Shown: one piece after another, positions 1 through 8,153 of the stretch
How the letters are laid out: each line of letters starts with the position of its first letter
How positions within the stretch are numbered: position 1 is the first letter of the stretch
Source of the DNA: Pseudomonadota bacterium
GTDB taxonomy: Bacteria > Pseudomonadota > Gammaproteobacteria > Xanthomonadales > Xanthomonadaceae
Reading direction: 5' to 3'
DNA: 35,489 nucleotides
Assembly (NCBI GenBank): GCA_023386795.1
Contig: JAEWJB010000173.1
Location: forward strand, 1 to 35,489
The notes under the pieces: generated by a model
Databases searched by the model: none
What the model was told of the DNA's origin: nothing
Seen by the model: only the letters and a program-made list of their open reading frames with translations
Made by a program: the position numbers and the translations under genes

Positions 1-162
1 CCGCCGCGCCGGGCGGCCGAGGAGCGTCCGGCAGCCAAGCGGCCCGCCACGACCGCGCGCAAGCCGGCGAAGGCGACAAAGGCCGCCACTCCGAAGAAGG
101 CCGCGAAGGCGGCACGGCCCCCTGCGCGCAAGACCGCCGCCCGCCGCAAGCCGCGTGGCTGA
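1..162 (+). CDS. Lys/Ala/Pro/Arg-rich C-terminal tail of an unidentified protein (partial)
   Basis: The frame is open from the first base and ends with TGA at 160-162. The 53 visible residues are almost only Ala, Lys, Arg, Pro and Thr, with repeated KPAK, PKKAAK and ARKTAARR-like units. This is a histone H1-like basic tail. Such tails end several DNA- or RNA-binding proteins in xanthomonads, for example topoisomerase I, helicases and ribonucleases, but the domain that would identify this one lies outside the window. The next gene is convergent and its stop codon is 6 bp away. The function is unknown. Confidence 0.6.
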   Translation, partial: PPRRAAEERPAAKRPATTARKPAKATKAATPKKAAKAARPPARKTAARRKPRG

Positions 163-168
163 GCCGCG

Positions 169-561
169 TCAGGGCGCGCGCCGGAACACCACCGTCAGCG
201 GCGTGGACGGGTCGTGCACCAGCAGGCGCGCGCCGCGCAGGCAGTAGCGGTGCGTGCCGGGTGCGCCGTTGATCTCCATCCGGTAGCAATCGCCCTGCTG
301 GTCGAGGATGCGGTAGTTGCGCGAGATCGCTTCGGGCATGCCGTCGACGCGCATCACCAATGCCTGCGCGGTGATCTCGATGCGTCCGCCGCCGTAAACG
401 GCACGGATCTGCGGCACCGCCTGCGCGGTGATGCCATCGCGACGGGCCTGTTCTATCGTGCCTTGCAGGTCCACGACCCATTGCCCTTGCAGCGGCGAGC
501 GCGCCGTGCAGCCGAGCAGGGCCGGCAGGCATAGTGCCCAGGCCAGCATCCTTCGCTTCAT
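169..561 (-). CDS. small lipoprotein, unknown function
   Basis: Encodes 130 residues. The N-terminus is a short basic stretch, a hydrophobic core and the lipobox LLGC, so it should be lipidated on the Cys after signal peptidase II cleavage. The ATG at 561 is chosen because GGGGGAG lies 5 bases upstream and the signal peptide begins there; a start at 618 would add 19 charged residues and overlap kef. The mature part has two Cys (in GDCYRM and RYCLRG) that could form a disulfide, and reads like a small beta-rich protein. It is 53 bp downstream of the Kef antiporter on the same strand and may be co-transcribed. I do not recognise the family. Confidence 0.7.
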   Translation of the reverse strand: MKRRMLAWALCLPALLGCTARSPLQGQWVVDLQGTIEQARRDGITAQAVPQIRAVYGGGRIEITAQALVMRVDGMPEAISRNYRILDQQGDCYRMEINGAPGTHRYCLRGARLLVHDPSTPLTVVFRRAP

Positions 562-614
562 CCGTCTCCCCCGATGACGTGAAGGCGGATCATCGGGCAT
601 GCGGCCAGCGCCTT

Positions 615-2441
615 TCAACGGGCCGGGCCACCTTCGCGTGCGGGACCGGGCGTTCCCTCTTCCGCTGGCGGCGCGTCGGTTTCGATGTCGGCCTCGAACA
701 GCCGCATCAGGTCCGCGCGCGCGTCGCGCGAGGTCTGGATCACCGCGGCTTCGTCGTCGTAAACGAGGTACTGGCGCTTGAGCAGTTCTTCATCGTGCTG
801 GCGGAACCGCGCGACCGTGTGCTCGGCGCTGGCCGCGTCGCTGCCCAGCTCCACCAGCATGCGCTCGCTCAGCTCCAGGCTGGAGCCGAGCACTTCGCGG
901 AACGGTTCGGCGCCCAGGTCCATCAGCTTCCAGGCGTGCTGGCGGTTGCGCGCGCGGGCGAGCACCTTGGCCTGCGGATACAGCCGGCGGATCAGGCGTA
1001 CCGCCTTGATGTTGGTGTCCGGATCGTCCATGGCGATGACGAACACCTTGATGCGGTCGGCGCCCGCCGCGCGCAGCAGGTCCGGGCGGGTGGGGTCGCC
1101 GTAGTAGAGCTGGCTGCCGAAGCGGCGAAGGTCTTCCACCGTTTCCGGGTTGTGCTCCAGCGCCACGTAGGGGATGCGCTGGGCAGTGAGCAGGCGCGCG
1201 ACGATCTGCCCGAAGCGGCCCATGCCGGCCACCAGGACCTGCGGCGACTGCGGGTCGATCTTGTCGAATGCCTTGTCCTGCCGCTCGGGGCGCAGGGGTT
1301 GCCCGAGCAGGCGCTGCATGCCGAGCAGCAACAGCGGCGTGAGCGCCATCGACAGCCCGACCACGGCCACCAGCCGGTCGTGGTTGGCCGCGTTGAGCAG
1401 GCCCACGCGATGCGCCTCGTTGAACACCACGAAGGCGAACTCGCCGCCCAGCCACAGCACCGTGCCCAGCATCAGGCAGCTGCGCAGCGGCAGCCGTGCC
1501 ACCCGCCCCACCAGGAACAGCAGCGCGAATTTCACCAGCAGCAGCGCGCCGACGCCCGAGGCCACCAGCAGTGGCTCGGCGGCGATGCGGTCCAGGTCGA
1601 TGCCCATGCCCACGGCGATGAAGAACAGGCCCAGCAGCAGGCCTTCGAACGGCTCGATCTGCGATTCCAGTTCGTGGCGGTATTCCGAATCGGCGAGCAG
1701 CACGCCGGCCAGGAACGCGCCCAGGCTCGGGCTCAGGCCGGCCTCCTGCATGAACCACGCCGTGCCCAGTACCACCAGCAGCGCGGTGGCGGTGAACACT
1801 TCGGGCAACTTGGTGCGCGCCGCCACGCGGAACAGGTGGCGCAGCGCGAAGCGGCCGAACAGGATCACCACCGCCAGCGCGCCCAGCGCCACCGCCACGT
1901 CGCGCCACTCCAGCGCGTCGTTGCGCACCCCGCCCAGCAGCGGGATGGCAGCCAGCAACGGGATGGCGATCAGGTCCTGGAACAGCAGGATGGCGAACGC
2001 CAGCCGGCCGTAATCGCTGTTGAGCGCCTTGTGCTCGGCCAGCAGTTGCAGGCCCACCGCCGTGGAGGACAGCGCCAGCGCGATGCCCACGATCAGCGCG
2101 GTGCGCCAGCCGAAGTGGTCGGCCATCAGCAGTGCGCCCAGTGCGACGGCCGTGAGCAATACCTGTGCGGTACCCGCTCCGAATACCGAGTGCCGCATCA
2201 GCTTCAGCCGCGCCGGCGAAAGCTCCAGGCCGATGACGAACAGCAGCATCACCACGCCGATCTCGGCGGCCGACAGGATGCGGTCGGCGTCCTGCACGAA
2301 GCCGAAGCCATCCGGGCCGAGCAGCACGCCCGCGACCAGATAGGCCAGCACCGCGCCCAGGCCGAACTTCTTGAACACCGGCACGACGATGATCGCCGCC
2401 AGCATCAGGACCAGCGCCAGCTCCAGGCCACCACTATGCAT
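615..2441 (-). CDS. kefB: Kef-type K+/H+ antiporter (CPA2 family) with RCK domain
   Basis: Encodes 608 residues, in the range of KefB/KefC (about 600-620). Residues 1 to about 385 form a 12-13 helix Na+/H+ exchanger domain beginning MHSGGLELALVLMLAA. It includes the Kef signature HELESQIEPFEGLLLGLFF followed by AVGMGIDL. From about residue 405 comes an RCK-N nucleotide-binding domain with the Rossmann motif GMGRFG, then the segment with YYGDPTRPDLL. The family exports K+ in exchange for H+ in the inner membrane and is gated by glutathione adducts for protection against electrophiles. ATG 2441 has GGAGAT upstream. A KefF/KefG-type accessory gene is not adjacent. KefB and KefC cannot be told apart here. 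Confidence 0.88.
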   Translation of the reverse strand: MHSGGLELALVLMLAAIIVVPVFKKFGLGAVLAYLVAGVLLGPDGFGFVQDADRILSAAEIGVVMLLFVIGLELSPARLKLMRHSVFGAGTAQVLLTAVALGALLMADHFGWRTALIVGIALALSSTAVGLQLLAEHKALNSDYGRLAFAILLFQDLIAIPLLAAIPLLGGVRNDALEWRDVAVALGALAVVILFGRFALRHLFRVAARTKLPEVFTATALLVVLGTAWFMQEAGLSPSLGAFLAGVLLADSEYRHELESQIEPFEGLLLGLFFIAVGMGIDLDRIAAEPLLVASGVGALLLVKFALLFLVGRVARLPLRSCLMLGTVLWLGGEFAFVVFNEAHRVGLLNAANHDRLVAVVGLSMALTPLLLLGMQRLLGQPLRPERQDKAFDKIDPQSPQVLVAGMGRFGQIVARLLTAQRIPYVALEHNPETVEDLRRFGSQLYYGDPTRPDLLRAAGADRIKVFVIAMDDPDTNIKAVRLIRRLYPQAKVLARARNRQHAWKLMDLGAEPFREVLGSSLELSERMLVELGSDAASAEHTVARFRQHDEELLKRQYLVYDDEAAVIQTSRDARADLMRLFEADIETDAPPAEEGTPGPAREGGPAR

Positions 2442-2750
2442 CGGACATCTCCATGGGGGTCTTCATTATGGCCGCGCACCCGCCCGATGGGCGGACGGCG
2501 ACGGTACGACCGCCACGATGAACCCCCGCGCCCGACGACCGGCCCGCGAGGTTGACCACCCCGGGCCATCGGCGCAGACTTCGCGCGCCGCCGGACAGGC
2601 CCACCTGGCCGGCGCATCCATTTGGAGTTCCGACACCCATGTCCAGCGACAGTCACCCTAGACCCTGGTCGACGCCAGCGCCGGCAGCCGCCTGATCGCA
2701 TCGGGGGTTCGCCGCGTCATCGTCGACGATGGCCGCATTGCAGGCGAACC
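2442..2750. other. divergent intergenic region kef / mgtE
   Basis: 309 bp between two divergent transporter genes, so both promoters should lie here. A CATAAT-like -10 on the minus strand (2465-2470) could serve kef, but without a good -35. A palindrome CCGCCC-GAT-GGGCGG lies at 2480-2494. I see no Mg2+-sensing riboswitch-like conserved block ahead of mgtE and no convincing small gene. Confidence 0.4.
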
Positions 2751-4121
2751 ATGCACAACGAAGACCTCCTGCGTCCCCTCACGGGCGCCGATGACCTGAT
2801 CGCGCCCCTGGCCGAGCTCAACACCGCCGACGCGGTGGAATACCTCAACGCCCAGGACCGCGAAGACGCCACCGCCGTGCTGGCGGCGCTGCCGCAGCCG
2901 CGCGCGGTGAAGATTCTCGAGCAGCCCGAGCTGCGCGATGCCAGTGAGTTGGTGGCCGCGCTGCCGCCCGAGTTGGCCGCCGCGCTGCTCGGCCAGATGG
3001 CCGACGACCGCGCCACCGACATCTTCCATGAGCTCGACGCCGCGCAGCGCGAGGCGCTGCTGTGGCGGCTGGGCACCGATGCGCGGCTGTCGATCCAGAA
3101 GCTGATGCGCTACCCGCCGCACACCGCGGGCGCGCTGATGACCACCGAATTCGTCGCCGTGCCGGCCGACTGGACGGTGGCGCGCACGTTGCAATACGTG
3201 CGCGAGGTCGAGCGCAGCCGCGAGACGGTGTACGCGATCTACCTGCTCGACCCGCAGACCCGCCAGCTCGAGCAGGTGGTGACCATGCGCCGCCTGATCA
3301 CCGGGCTGCCGGAGACGCCGATCATGGAGGTGGCGCAGGTCAACCCGCCGATCAGCGTGGACCCGATGCTGGACCAGGAGGAAGTGGCGCGGCTGATCCG
3401 CCGTCACGATCTGCTGGCGATCCCGGTGGTGGACGCCGCCGGGCACGTGCTGGGGATCGTCACCGTGGACGACATCCTGGACACGCTGATCGCCGAATCG
3501 ACCGAGGACGTGCAGAAGTTCGGTGGCGTCGAGGCGCTGGACAAGCCGTACATGCACATCGGCTTCGGCGAGATGATCCGCAAGCGCGCCGGCTGGTTGA
3601 GCGTGCTGTTCCTGGGCGAGATGCTGACCGCCAGCGCGATGCAGCATTTCGAGGACGAGCTTTCCAGGGCGGTGGTGCTGACGCTGTTCATTCCGTTGAT
3701 CATGAGCTCGGGCGGCAACTCCGGCTCGCAGGCGACCTCGTTGCTGATCCGCTCGCTGGCGTTGCGTGAGCTGCGCCTGCGCGACTGGTGGAAGGTCGCG
3801 TTGCGCGAGCTGCCGACCGGCATGGTGCTGGGGGGCATCCTCGGGCTGCTGGCGATCATCCGCATCGCGGTGTGGCAGAACACCGGCCTGTACGACTATG
3901 GCGCGCACTGGAAGATGGTGGCGCTGACCATCGGCGCGGCACTCGTGGGGATCGTGACATTCGGTTCGCTTTCCGGCTCGATGCTGCCGTTCGTGCTGCA
4001 ACGGCTGGGCTTCGACCCGGCGAGTGCATCGGCGCCATTCGTGGCCACGCTGGTGGACGTGACCGGGCTGGTGATCTATTTCAGCATCGCCGCGGCGATA
4101 CTGAGCGGCACGCTGTTGTAG
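2751..4121 (+). CDS. mgtE: MgtE magnesium transporter
   Basis: Encodes 456 residues, the usual MgtE size. Domains in order: N-terminal helical superhelix domain (about 1-130, repeated LPPE/LDAAQRE-type helices), two CBS domains (about 135-260, with the second ending VDDILDTLIAE), the plug helix, and a five-helix membrane domain (about 285-456) with the signature SSGGNSGSQATSLL and LVDVTGLVIYF near the end. MgtE forms a dimeric Mg2+ channel in the inner membrane that closes when the cytoplasmic domains bind Mg2+. ATG 2751 (MHNEDLL) is preferred with a weak AGGCG upstream. An extension to 2622 is only basic low-complexity sequence. The stop codon lies inside a REP-like palindrome. Confidence 0.95.
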   Translation: MHNEDLLRPLTGADDLIAPLAELNTADAVEYLNAQDREDATAVLAALPQPRAVKILEQPELRDASELVAALPPELAAALLGQMADDRATDIFHELDAAQREALLWRLGTDARLSIQKLMRYPPHTAGALMTTEFVAVPADWTVARTLQYVREVERSRETVYAIYLLDPQTRQLEQVVTMRRLITGLPETPIMEVAQVNPPISVDPMLDQEEVARLIRRHDLLAIPVVDAAGHVLGIVTVDDILDTLIAESTEDVQKFGGVEALDKPYMHIGFGEMIRKRAGWLSVLFLGEMLTASAMQHFEDELSRAVVLTLFIPLIMSSGGNSGSQATSLLIRSLALRELRLRDWWKVALRELPTGMVLGGILGLLAIIRIAVWQNTGLYDYGAHWKMVALTIGAALVGIVTFGSLSGSMLPFVLQRLGFDPASASAPFVATLVDVTGLVIYFSIAAAILSGTLL

Positions 4122-4137
4122 GAGCGGCTTCAGCCGC
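4118..4137. repeat. REP-like palindrome overlapping the mgtE stop codon
   Basis: GTAGGAGCGGCTTCAGCCGC, with stem GCGGCT (4124-4129), loop TC and AGCCGC (4132-4137). This matches from memory the short extragenic repeat that is very abundant in Xanthomonas and Stenotrophomonas genomes. It sits at the 3' end of mgtE, where it could act as an mRNA-stabilising or attenuating hairpin; there is no T tract. Confidence 0.65.
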
Positions 4138-4216
4138 AACCCAGGAAAGGCCGCGGCCGGCAAGCGATTTGCGCCCGCGCATACCGCCCCCACGCGCTCC
4201 CGTGTACGGTATCCGC

Positions 4217-6922
4217 ATGAGCACCTACCACCTTTCGTCGGTCTTCCGCCCGCAATCGGTCGCCGTCATCGGCGGCAGCCCGCGCGAACGGTCCGCCGGC
4301 CGCGCGGTCGTGCGCAACCTGCGCGCGGCCGGGTTTCCCGGGCAGATCGGCTGGGTCAACCCGCGCTATCCCGAGATCGACGGCATCGCCACGGTGCGCA
4401 AGCTCAAGGACCTGCCGTGGGTGCCGGACCTGGTCGTGGTCACCGCGCCGGCGAGCATCGTGCCGCAGGTGATCGAGGCCGCCGCCGAGCGCGGCGTGCC
4501 CGCGGCGGTCATCCTCACCGCGCACCTGGGCGAAGGCCCGGGCTCGGCGGGCGAACGCGTGGAGCGTGCCGCGCGGGCCGCCGGCCTGCGTATCCTCGGG
4601 CCGCACTGCCTGGGCGTGATCGCCCCGCACGCACGCCTCAACGCCAGCATCGCCGCGCATACGCCGCAGGCCGGCGACCTGGCGTTGGTGTCCGATTCCA
4701 GCGCCATCGCCGCCGCGCTCGTGGAATGGGGTGTGGCACGTTCGGTCGGGTTCTCCGCCGTGGTCTCGCTGGGCGACACGCTGGACGTGGATTTCGGCGA
4801 CCTGCTCGACTACTTCGCCACCGATTACCGTACCCGCGCCATCCTGCTCTACGTCGAGCACATCAAGGACGCGCGCAAGTTCATGTCCGCCGCCCGTGCC
4901 GCGGCGCGCGCCAAGCCGGTGGTGGTGGTGAAGTCGGGCCGGCAGTCGCAGCGCAACGCCGGCGCGAGCACGCATGCGCAGGCGCTGGCCGGTTCCGACG
5001 CGGTGTACGGCGCCGCGTTCGCGCGTGCCGGTCTGCTGCGCGTGGGCGCGCTGGACGAGTTATTCGCCGCCGCTGAAACCCTCGGGCGCCTGGGCACGTT
5101 CCCGGGCCGTCGACTGGCGATCCTCTCCAACGGTGGCGGCATCGGCCGCCTGGCGGTGGACCAGCTCACCCTGCGCGGGGGCACCTTGGCGCGCCTCTCG
5201 GAGAGCGCCATCGCGCGGCTGGACCACGTGCTGCCGGAAGGCTGGTCACGCGACAACCCGGTGGACATCATCGTCGACGCAGATGGCGAGCGTTACGCTG
5301 GTGCCATCGATGCGCTGCTGGAAGACGCCGACAATGACGCGGTGCTGGTCATCAACGTGCCCACCGCTTTCACTTCCTCGGCCGACGCCGCCAAGGCGCT
5401 GACCCGCAGCCTGGGCCAGCGCGACCGCTACCAGCGCCAGAAGCCGGTGTTCGCGGTGTGGCTGGGCAACGACGATGCCGCCATCGCCGCGCTCAATGCC
5501 GCGCGGGTGCCTACCTATGCCACCGAGTCCGACGCGGTACGCGGCTTTACCCACCTGGTGCGTTATCGCGAAGCCCAGGCCGCGCTGATGGAAACCCCGC
5601 CCAGCCTGCCGGAGGACTTCGTCGTCGACGCCGCCGGCGCGCGTTCGCTGGTCGAGGTGGCGCTGGCGAAAGGGCAGCGCTGGCTCGACCCGGTCGCCAC
5701 GACCCAGCTGCTGGCCGCCTACGGCATTCCCTGCGTGCCGGTGCAGATCGCCGCCAACGCCTACGAGGCCGCCGAGTTGGCCGAAACGCTGATCGCCGGC
5801 GGCGCCACGGTGACGGTGAAGGTGCTGTCGGACGACATCGCGCACAAATCCGATGTCGATGGCGTGCGCCTCAACCTGCCCAGCGTCGGCGCGGTGCGCG
5901 AGGCGGCCGAGGGCATCCTGCGCCGTGCCCGCGAGGCCCTGCCGCACGCGGCCATCGGCGGGGTGGTGGTGCAGCCGACCGTGGTGCGCCCGAAGGCCCG
6001 CGAACTGGTGGCCGGCATTGCCGACGATCCCACCTTCGGTCCTGTCATTGTCTTCGGCCGTGGCGGCACGGCGGTGGAGGTCATCAACGACCGCGAGCTG
6101 GCGCTGCCCCCGCTGGACCTGCGGCTGGCGCACGAGCTGATCGGTCGCACCCGCGTCTCGCGCATCCTCAAGGGCTACCGCGACGTGGCCCCCGCCGACG
6201 AGCGCGCGGTGGCGCTGGTGTTGGTCAAGCTGGCGCAGCTGGCGGCGGACCTGCCGGAAATCCTGGAGCTGGACATCAACCCGCTGCTGGCCGACCGCGA
6301 GGGCGTGCTGGCGCTGGATGCCCGCGTGGCGGTCGGCGCGCCGCGTCGCCTGCACAAGGGCCGTGGCCACCCGCGCTTTGCGATCTTCCCTTACCCGAAG
6401 GAGTGGGAGCGCCAGATCACCCTGGCCGACGGCGCCAGCGCCCTCGTGCGCCCGGTACGCCCGGAAGACGATGCGCTGTTCCGTGCGTTCTTCGCCCGCG
6501 TCACCGACGAGGACCTGCGGCTGCGCTTCTTCCAGTCGGTGAAACATTTCAGCCACGAGTTCATTGCCCGGCTGACCCAGCTGGACTACGCGCGCTCCAT
6601 CGCGCTGGTCGCCATCGAACCCCGCAGCGGCGAGATGCTCGGCGCCGTGCGCCTGCATGCCGATGCCGATTACGAACGCGGCGAATACGGCATCCTGATC
6701 CGCTCCGACCTCAAGGGCCACGGCATCGGCTGGCAGCTGATGCGCATCATGATCGAGTACGCGCACTGGCTCGGCCTGAAAACCGTCGAAGGCCAGGTGC
6801 TGCGCGAAAACCGCACCATGCTGGCGATGTGCGAGAGCCTGGGCTTCAGCCTGCGTCCCGACCCGGAGGACGCGTCCTTGATGAACGTGTCGCTGCCCGT
6901 AGGCGAGATGCCGCCGGCCTGA
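4217..6922 (+). CDS. pat: Pat-type protein lysine acetyltransferase (ADP-forming acyl-CoA synthetase-like + GNAT)
   Basis: Encodes 901 residues, close to Salmonella Pat/E. coli YfiQ (about 886). Order: CoA-binding Rossmann domain (about 5-130, SVAVIGGSPRE), succinyl-CoA ligase-like domain (about 145-460), ATP-grasp domain (about 490-715, with AHKSDVDGV and ELDINPLLADREG) and a C-terminal GNAT domain (about 735-895, acetyl-CoA loop around RSDLKGHGIGWQLM). Pat acetylates catalytic lysines of acetyl-CoA synthetase and other enzymes; the large domain senses or binds CoA ligands. Unusually, the block STHAQALAGSD keeps a His (H253) at the place of the phospho-His of true ADP-forming synthetases, which enteric Pat lacks. 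ATG 4217 has only a weak ribosome site; mgtE ends 95 bp upstream. Confidence 0.85.
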   Translation: MSTYHLSSVFRPQSVAVIGGSPRERSAGRAVVRNLRAAGFPGQIGWVNPRYPEIDGIATVRKLKDLPWVPDLVVVTAPASIVPQVIEAAAERGVPAAVILTAHLGEGPGSAGERVERAARAAGLRILGPHCLGVIAPHARLNASIAAHTPQAGDLALVSDSSAIAAALVEWGVARSVGFSAVVSLGDTLDVDFGDLLDYFATDYRTRAILLYVEHIKDARKFMSAARAAARAKPVVVVKSGRQSQRNAGASTHAQALAGSDAVYGAAFARAGLLRVGALDELFAAAETLGRLGTFPGRRLAILSNGGGIGRLAVDQLTLRGGTLARLSESAIARLDHVLPEGWSRDNPVDIIVDADGERYAGAIDALLEDADNDAVLVINVPTAFTSSADAAKALTRSLGQRDRYQRQKPVFAVWLGNDDAAIAALNAARVPTYATESDAVRGFTHLVRYREAQAALMETPPSLPEDFVVDAAGARSLVEVALAKGQRWLDPVATTQLLAAYGIPCVPVQIAANAYEAAELAETLIAGGATVTVKVLSDDIAHKSDVDGVRLNLPSVGAVREAAEGILRRAREALPHAAIGGVVVQPTVVRPKARELVAGIADDPTFGPVIVFGRGGTAVEVINDRELALPPLDLRLAHELIGRTRVSRILKGYRDVAPADERAVALVLVKLAQLAADLPEILELDINPLLADREGVLALDARVAVGAPRRLHKGRGHPRFAIFPYPKEWERQITLADGASALVRPVRPEDDALFRAFFARVTDEDLRLRFFQSVKHFSHEFIARLTQLDYARSIALVAIEPRSGEMLGAVRLHADADYERGEYGILIRSDLKGHGIGWQLMRIMIEYAHWLGLKTVEGQVLRENRTMLAMCESLGFSLRPDPEDASLMNVSLPVGEMPPA

Positions 6923-7000
6923 ACGCGCGCCGGCCGCCGGCCCGGTCTCGTTCACATGCACTGGGGCAGCATCGCTCCACCCAGTGGAGCGGAGCACGAC

Positions 7001-7741
7001 ATGAGGCAGGTGGCGATGGTGCGTTGGCAGGTGGTGGCCGCGGTGATGCTGGGGCTGGCCGGCTGCAAGGACTCCTCGCCCGGCCCGGCCGCCGCGGCCG
7101 GCAGCGCGGAGGTCGCGCGCGAGGCCGCCCGCCCGCTCGCCGAGCAGGCCGCCGCCGATACCGCCGCAATGGCCGCCCCGCCGCTGGCGGCCGGCGTCAC
7201 CCTCGACGGCAACACCTTCGACGACATGCTCACCGGCCTGCACCTGGCCGCGCCGGCCGGCCTGCAGTGGCGGCGGGATTTCCACCCCCAGTTCCTGACC
7301 CCTTCGGGCTGGGCGATGTTCGTGCCTGCCGGGCAGGCGGGCACGCCGCTGGCCGCGCTGCTGGTGGATGGCTCCAACGAGATCACCGCCGCCGAGCTGC
7401 GGGTGGGCCGCAGCGACGACCCCCAGGCGGTGGCCGGCTGCATGCAGGCCCCCGCCGAAGCGCAGGGCACACCCGAGCCGGTGGTGCTGGATGGGGTGGA
7501 CTTCGTGCACTACCACGCGGCCGATGCGGCAATGAGCCACTACCTGCAGGTGGATGGCTACCGGGGCATGCGCCACGGCCACTGCGTGGCCATCGACCTG
7601 ATCGTCAGCGGCACCCGGCCGGAGGTCTACGATCCGCCGCGGCAGCCGCCGTTTGCCGTCGAAGCGGCCCAGGCCGAGCTGCGCCAGGCACTGGCCGCGG
7701 TGCAGTGGAACGAGGTGGCGGGGCCTTCGCGCAGCCGCTGA
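7001..7741 (+). CDS. lipoprotein, unknown function
   Basis: Encodes 246 residues. The N-terminus is MRQVAMVRWQVVAAVM followed by the lipobox LAGC, so an N-terminally lipidated envelope protein is predicted. An Ala-rich linker (to about residue 60) precedes a globular domain with conserved-looking SGWAMFVPAG and YRGMRHGHC segments. ATG 7001 has GGAG 6 bases upstream; ATG 7016 is an alternative. The gene lies 78 bp after pat on the same strand, but nothing links the two functions. I do not recognise the domain. Confidence 0.7.
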   Translation: MRQVAMVRWQVVAAVMLGLAGCKDSSPGPAAAAGSAEVAREAARPLAEQAAADTAAMAAPPLAAGVTLDGNTFDDMLTGLHLAAPAGLQWRRDFHPQFLTPSGWAMFVPAGQAGTPLAALLVDGSNEITAAELRVGRSDDPQAVAGCMQAPAEAQGTPEPVVLDGVDFVHYHAADAAMSHYLQVDGYRGMRHGHCVAIDLIVSGTRPEVYDPPRQPPFAVEAAQAELRQALAAVQWNEVAGPSRSR

Positions 7742-7836
7742 GCGGGGCGGCCCGGAGGCGTTTTGCGCACTCTCCCGCCGGTGCGCCAAGGCTTGACAAA
7801 ACCCAATGGCGCACCGGGTAAGGCCTGCGGCAAATC

Positions 7837-7852
7837 ACCCAACATCGTGTGT
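7837..7852 (+). promoter_or_regulatory. NrdR box 1 (upstream)
   Basis: ACCCAACATCGTGTGT matches 12 of 16 positions of the NrdR-box consensus as I know it (acaCwAtATaTwGtgt). It begins exactly 32 bp before box 2, about three helical turns, the usual spacing of paired NrdR sites. It lies just upstream of, and touches, the -35 hexamer of the nrdA promoter. Confidence 0.7.
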
Positions 7853-7880
7853 TGACGCATCGGGGCGACCCCACTATCTT
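7852..7880 (+). promoter_or_regulatory. sigma70-type promoter of nrdA
   Basis: TTGACG (7852-7857), a 17-bp spacer, then TATCTT (7875-7880). This is the best promoter in the intergenic region and lies between and under the two NrdR boxes, as expected for a repressed nrd promoter. Transcription should start near 7887, giving a leader of about 265 nt. A second TTGACA at 7793-7798 has no good -10 at the right distance. Confidence 0.7.
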
Positions 7881-7884
7881 GGGT
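7869..7884 (+). promoter_or_regulatory. NrdR box 2 (over the -10)
   Basis: CCCCACTATCTTGGGT matches 11 of 16 positions of the NrdR consensus and covers the -10 hexamer. With box 1 the start-to-start distance is 32 bp. The NrdR repressor itself is not encoded in this window. Confidence 0.7.
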
Positions 7885-8153
7885 TCGTCGGTAGCGCGTG
7901 ACCCAAGTCACGACCTTCCAGCAACAGGCAGGCAACCCCCGATGGGCACCCCCTGCGCTGGACCGATCGCCGCGTGCCAAGCACCACGCGCGGCGCCGGC
8001 CGTGGCCTCCCGGCGGGGTGGACGGTGAAGTGGAAGCTCTGCCCGGGGTAGCACCCCGGGCGTCGCAGCTTTCGCGACACCGCCCGACCAAGCTTCGATG
8101 CCCGACCCACCCAACCGTCGTCTGCCCCCCGCAGACGACCGCGTGCCTCATTC
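7885..8153 (+). promoter_or_regulatory. long structured 5' leader of nrdA
   Basis: About 265 nt without a convincing gene but with several perfect hairpins: CGTGAC-CCAA-GTCACG (7897-7912), a 9-bp stem GCCCGGGGT/ACCCCGGGC with loop AGC (8041-8061), GTCGC/GCGAC (8062-8078), and a 9-bp stem GTCGTCTGC/GCAGACGAC with loop CCCCC (8117-8139), which ends 14 bases before the start codon. The last could control access to the start region. No known riboswitch core, including the cobalamin box, is recognisable. A regulatory RNA role is inferred. Confidence 0.45.

Noticed and set aside
2442..2750. Mg2+ riboswitch (M-box) before mgtE
   Set aside because: No conserved M-box blocks or terminator/antiterminator pair could be found in the 309 bp.
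7885..8153. Cobalamin riboswitch before nrdA
   Set aside because: The conserved B12-box and core motifs are absent, and the encoded enzyme is class Ia (NrdB with diiron-Tyr), not B12-dependent.
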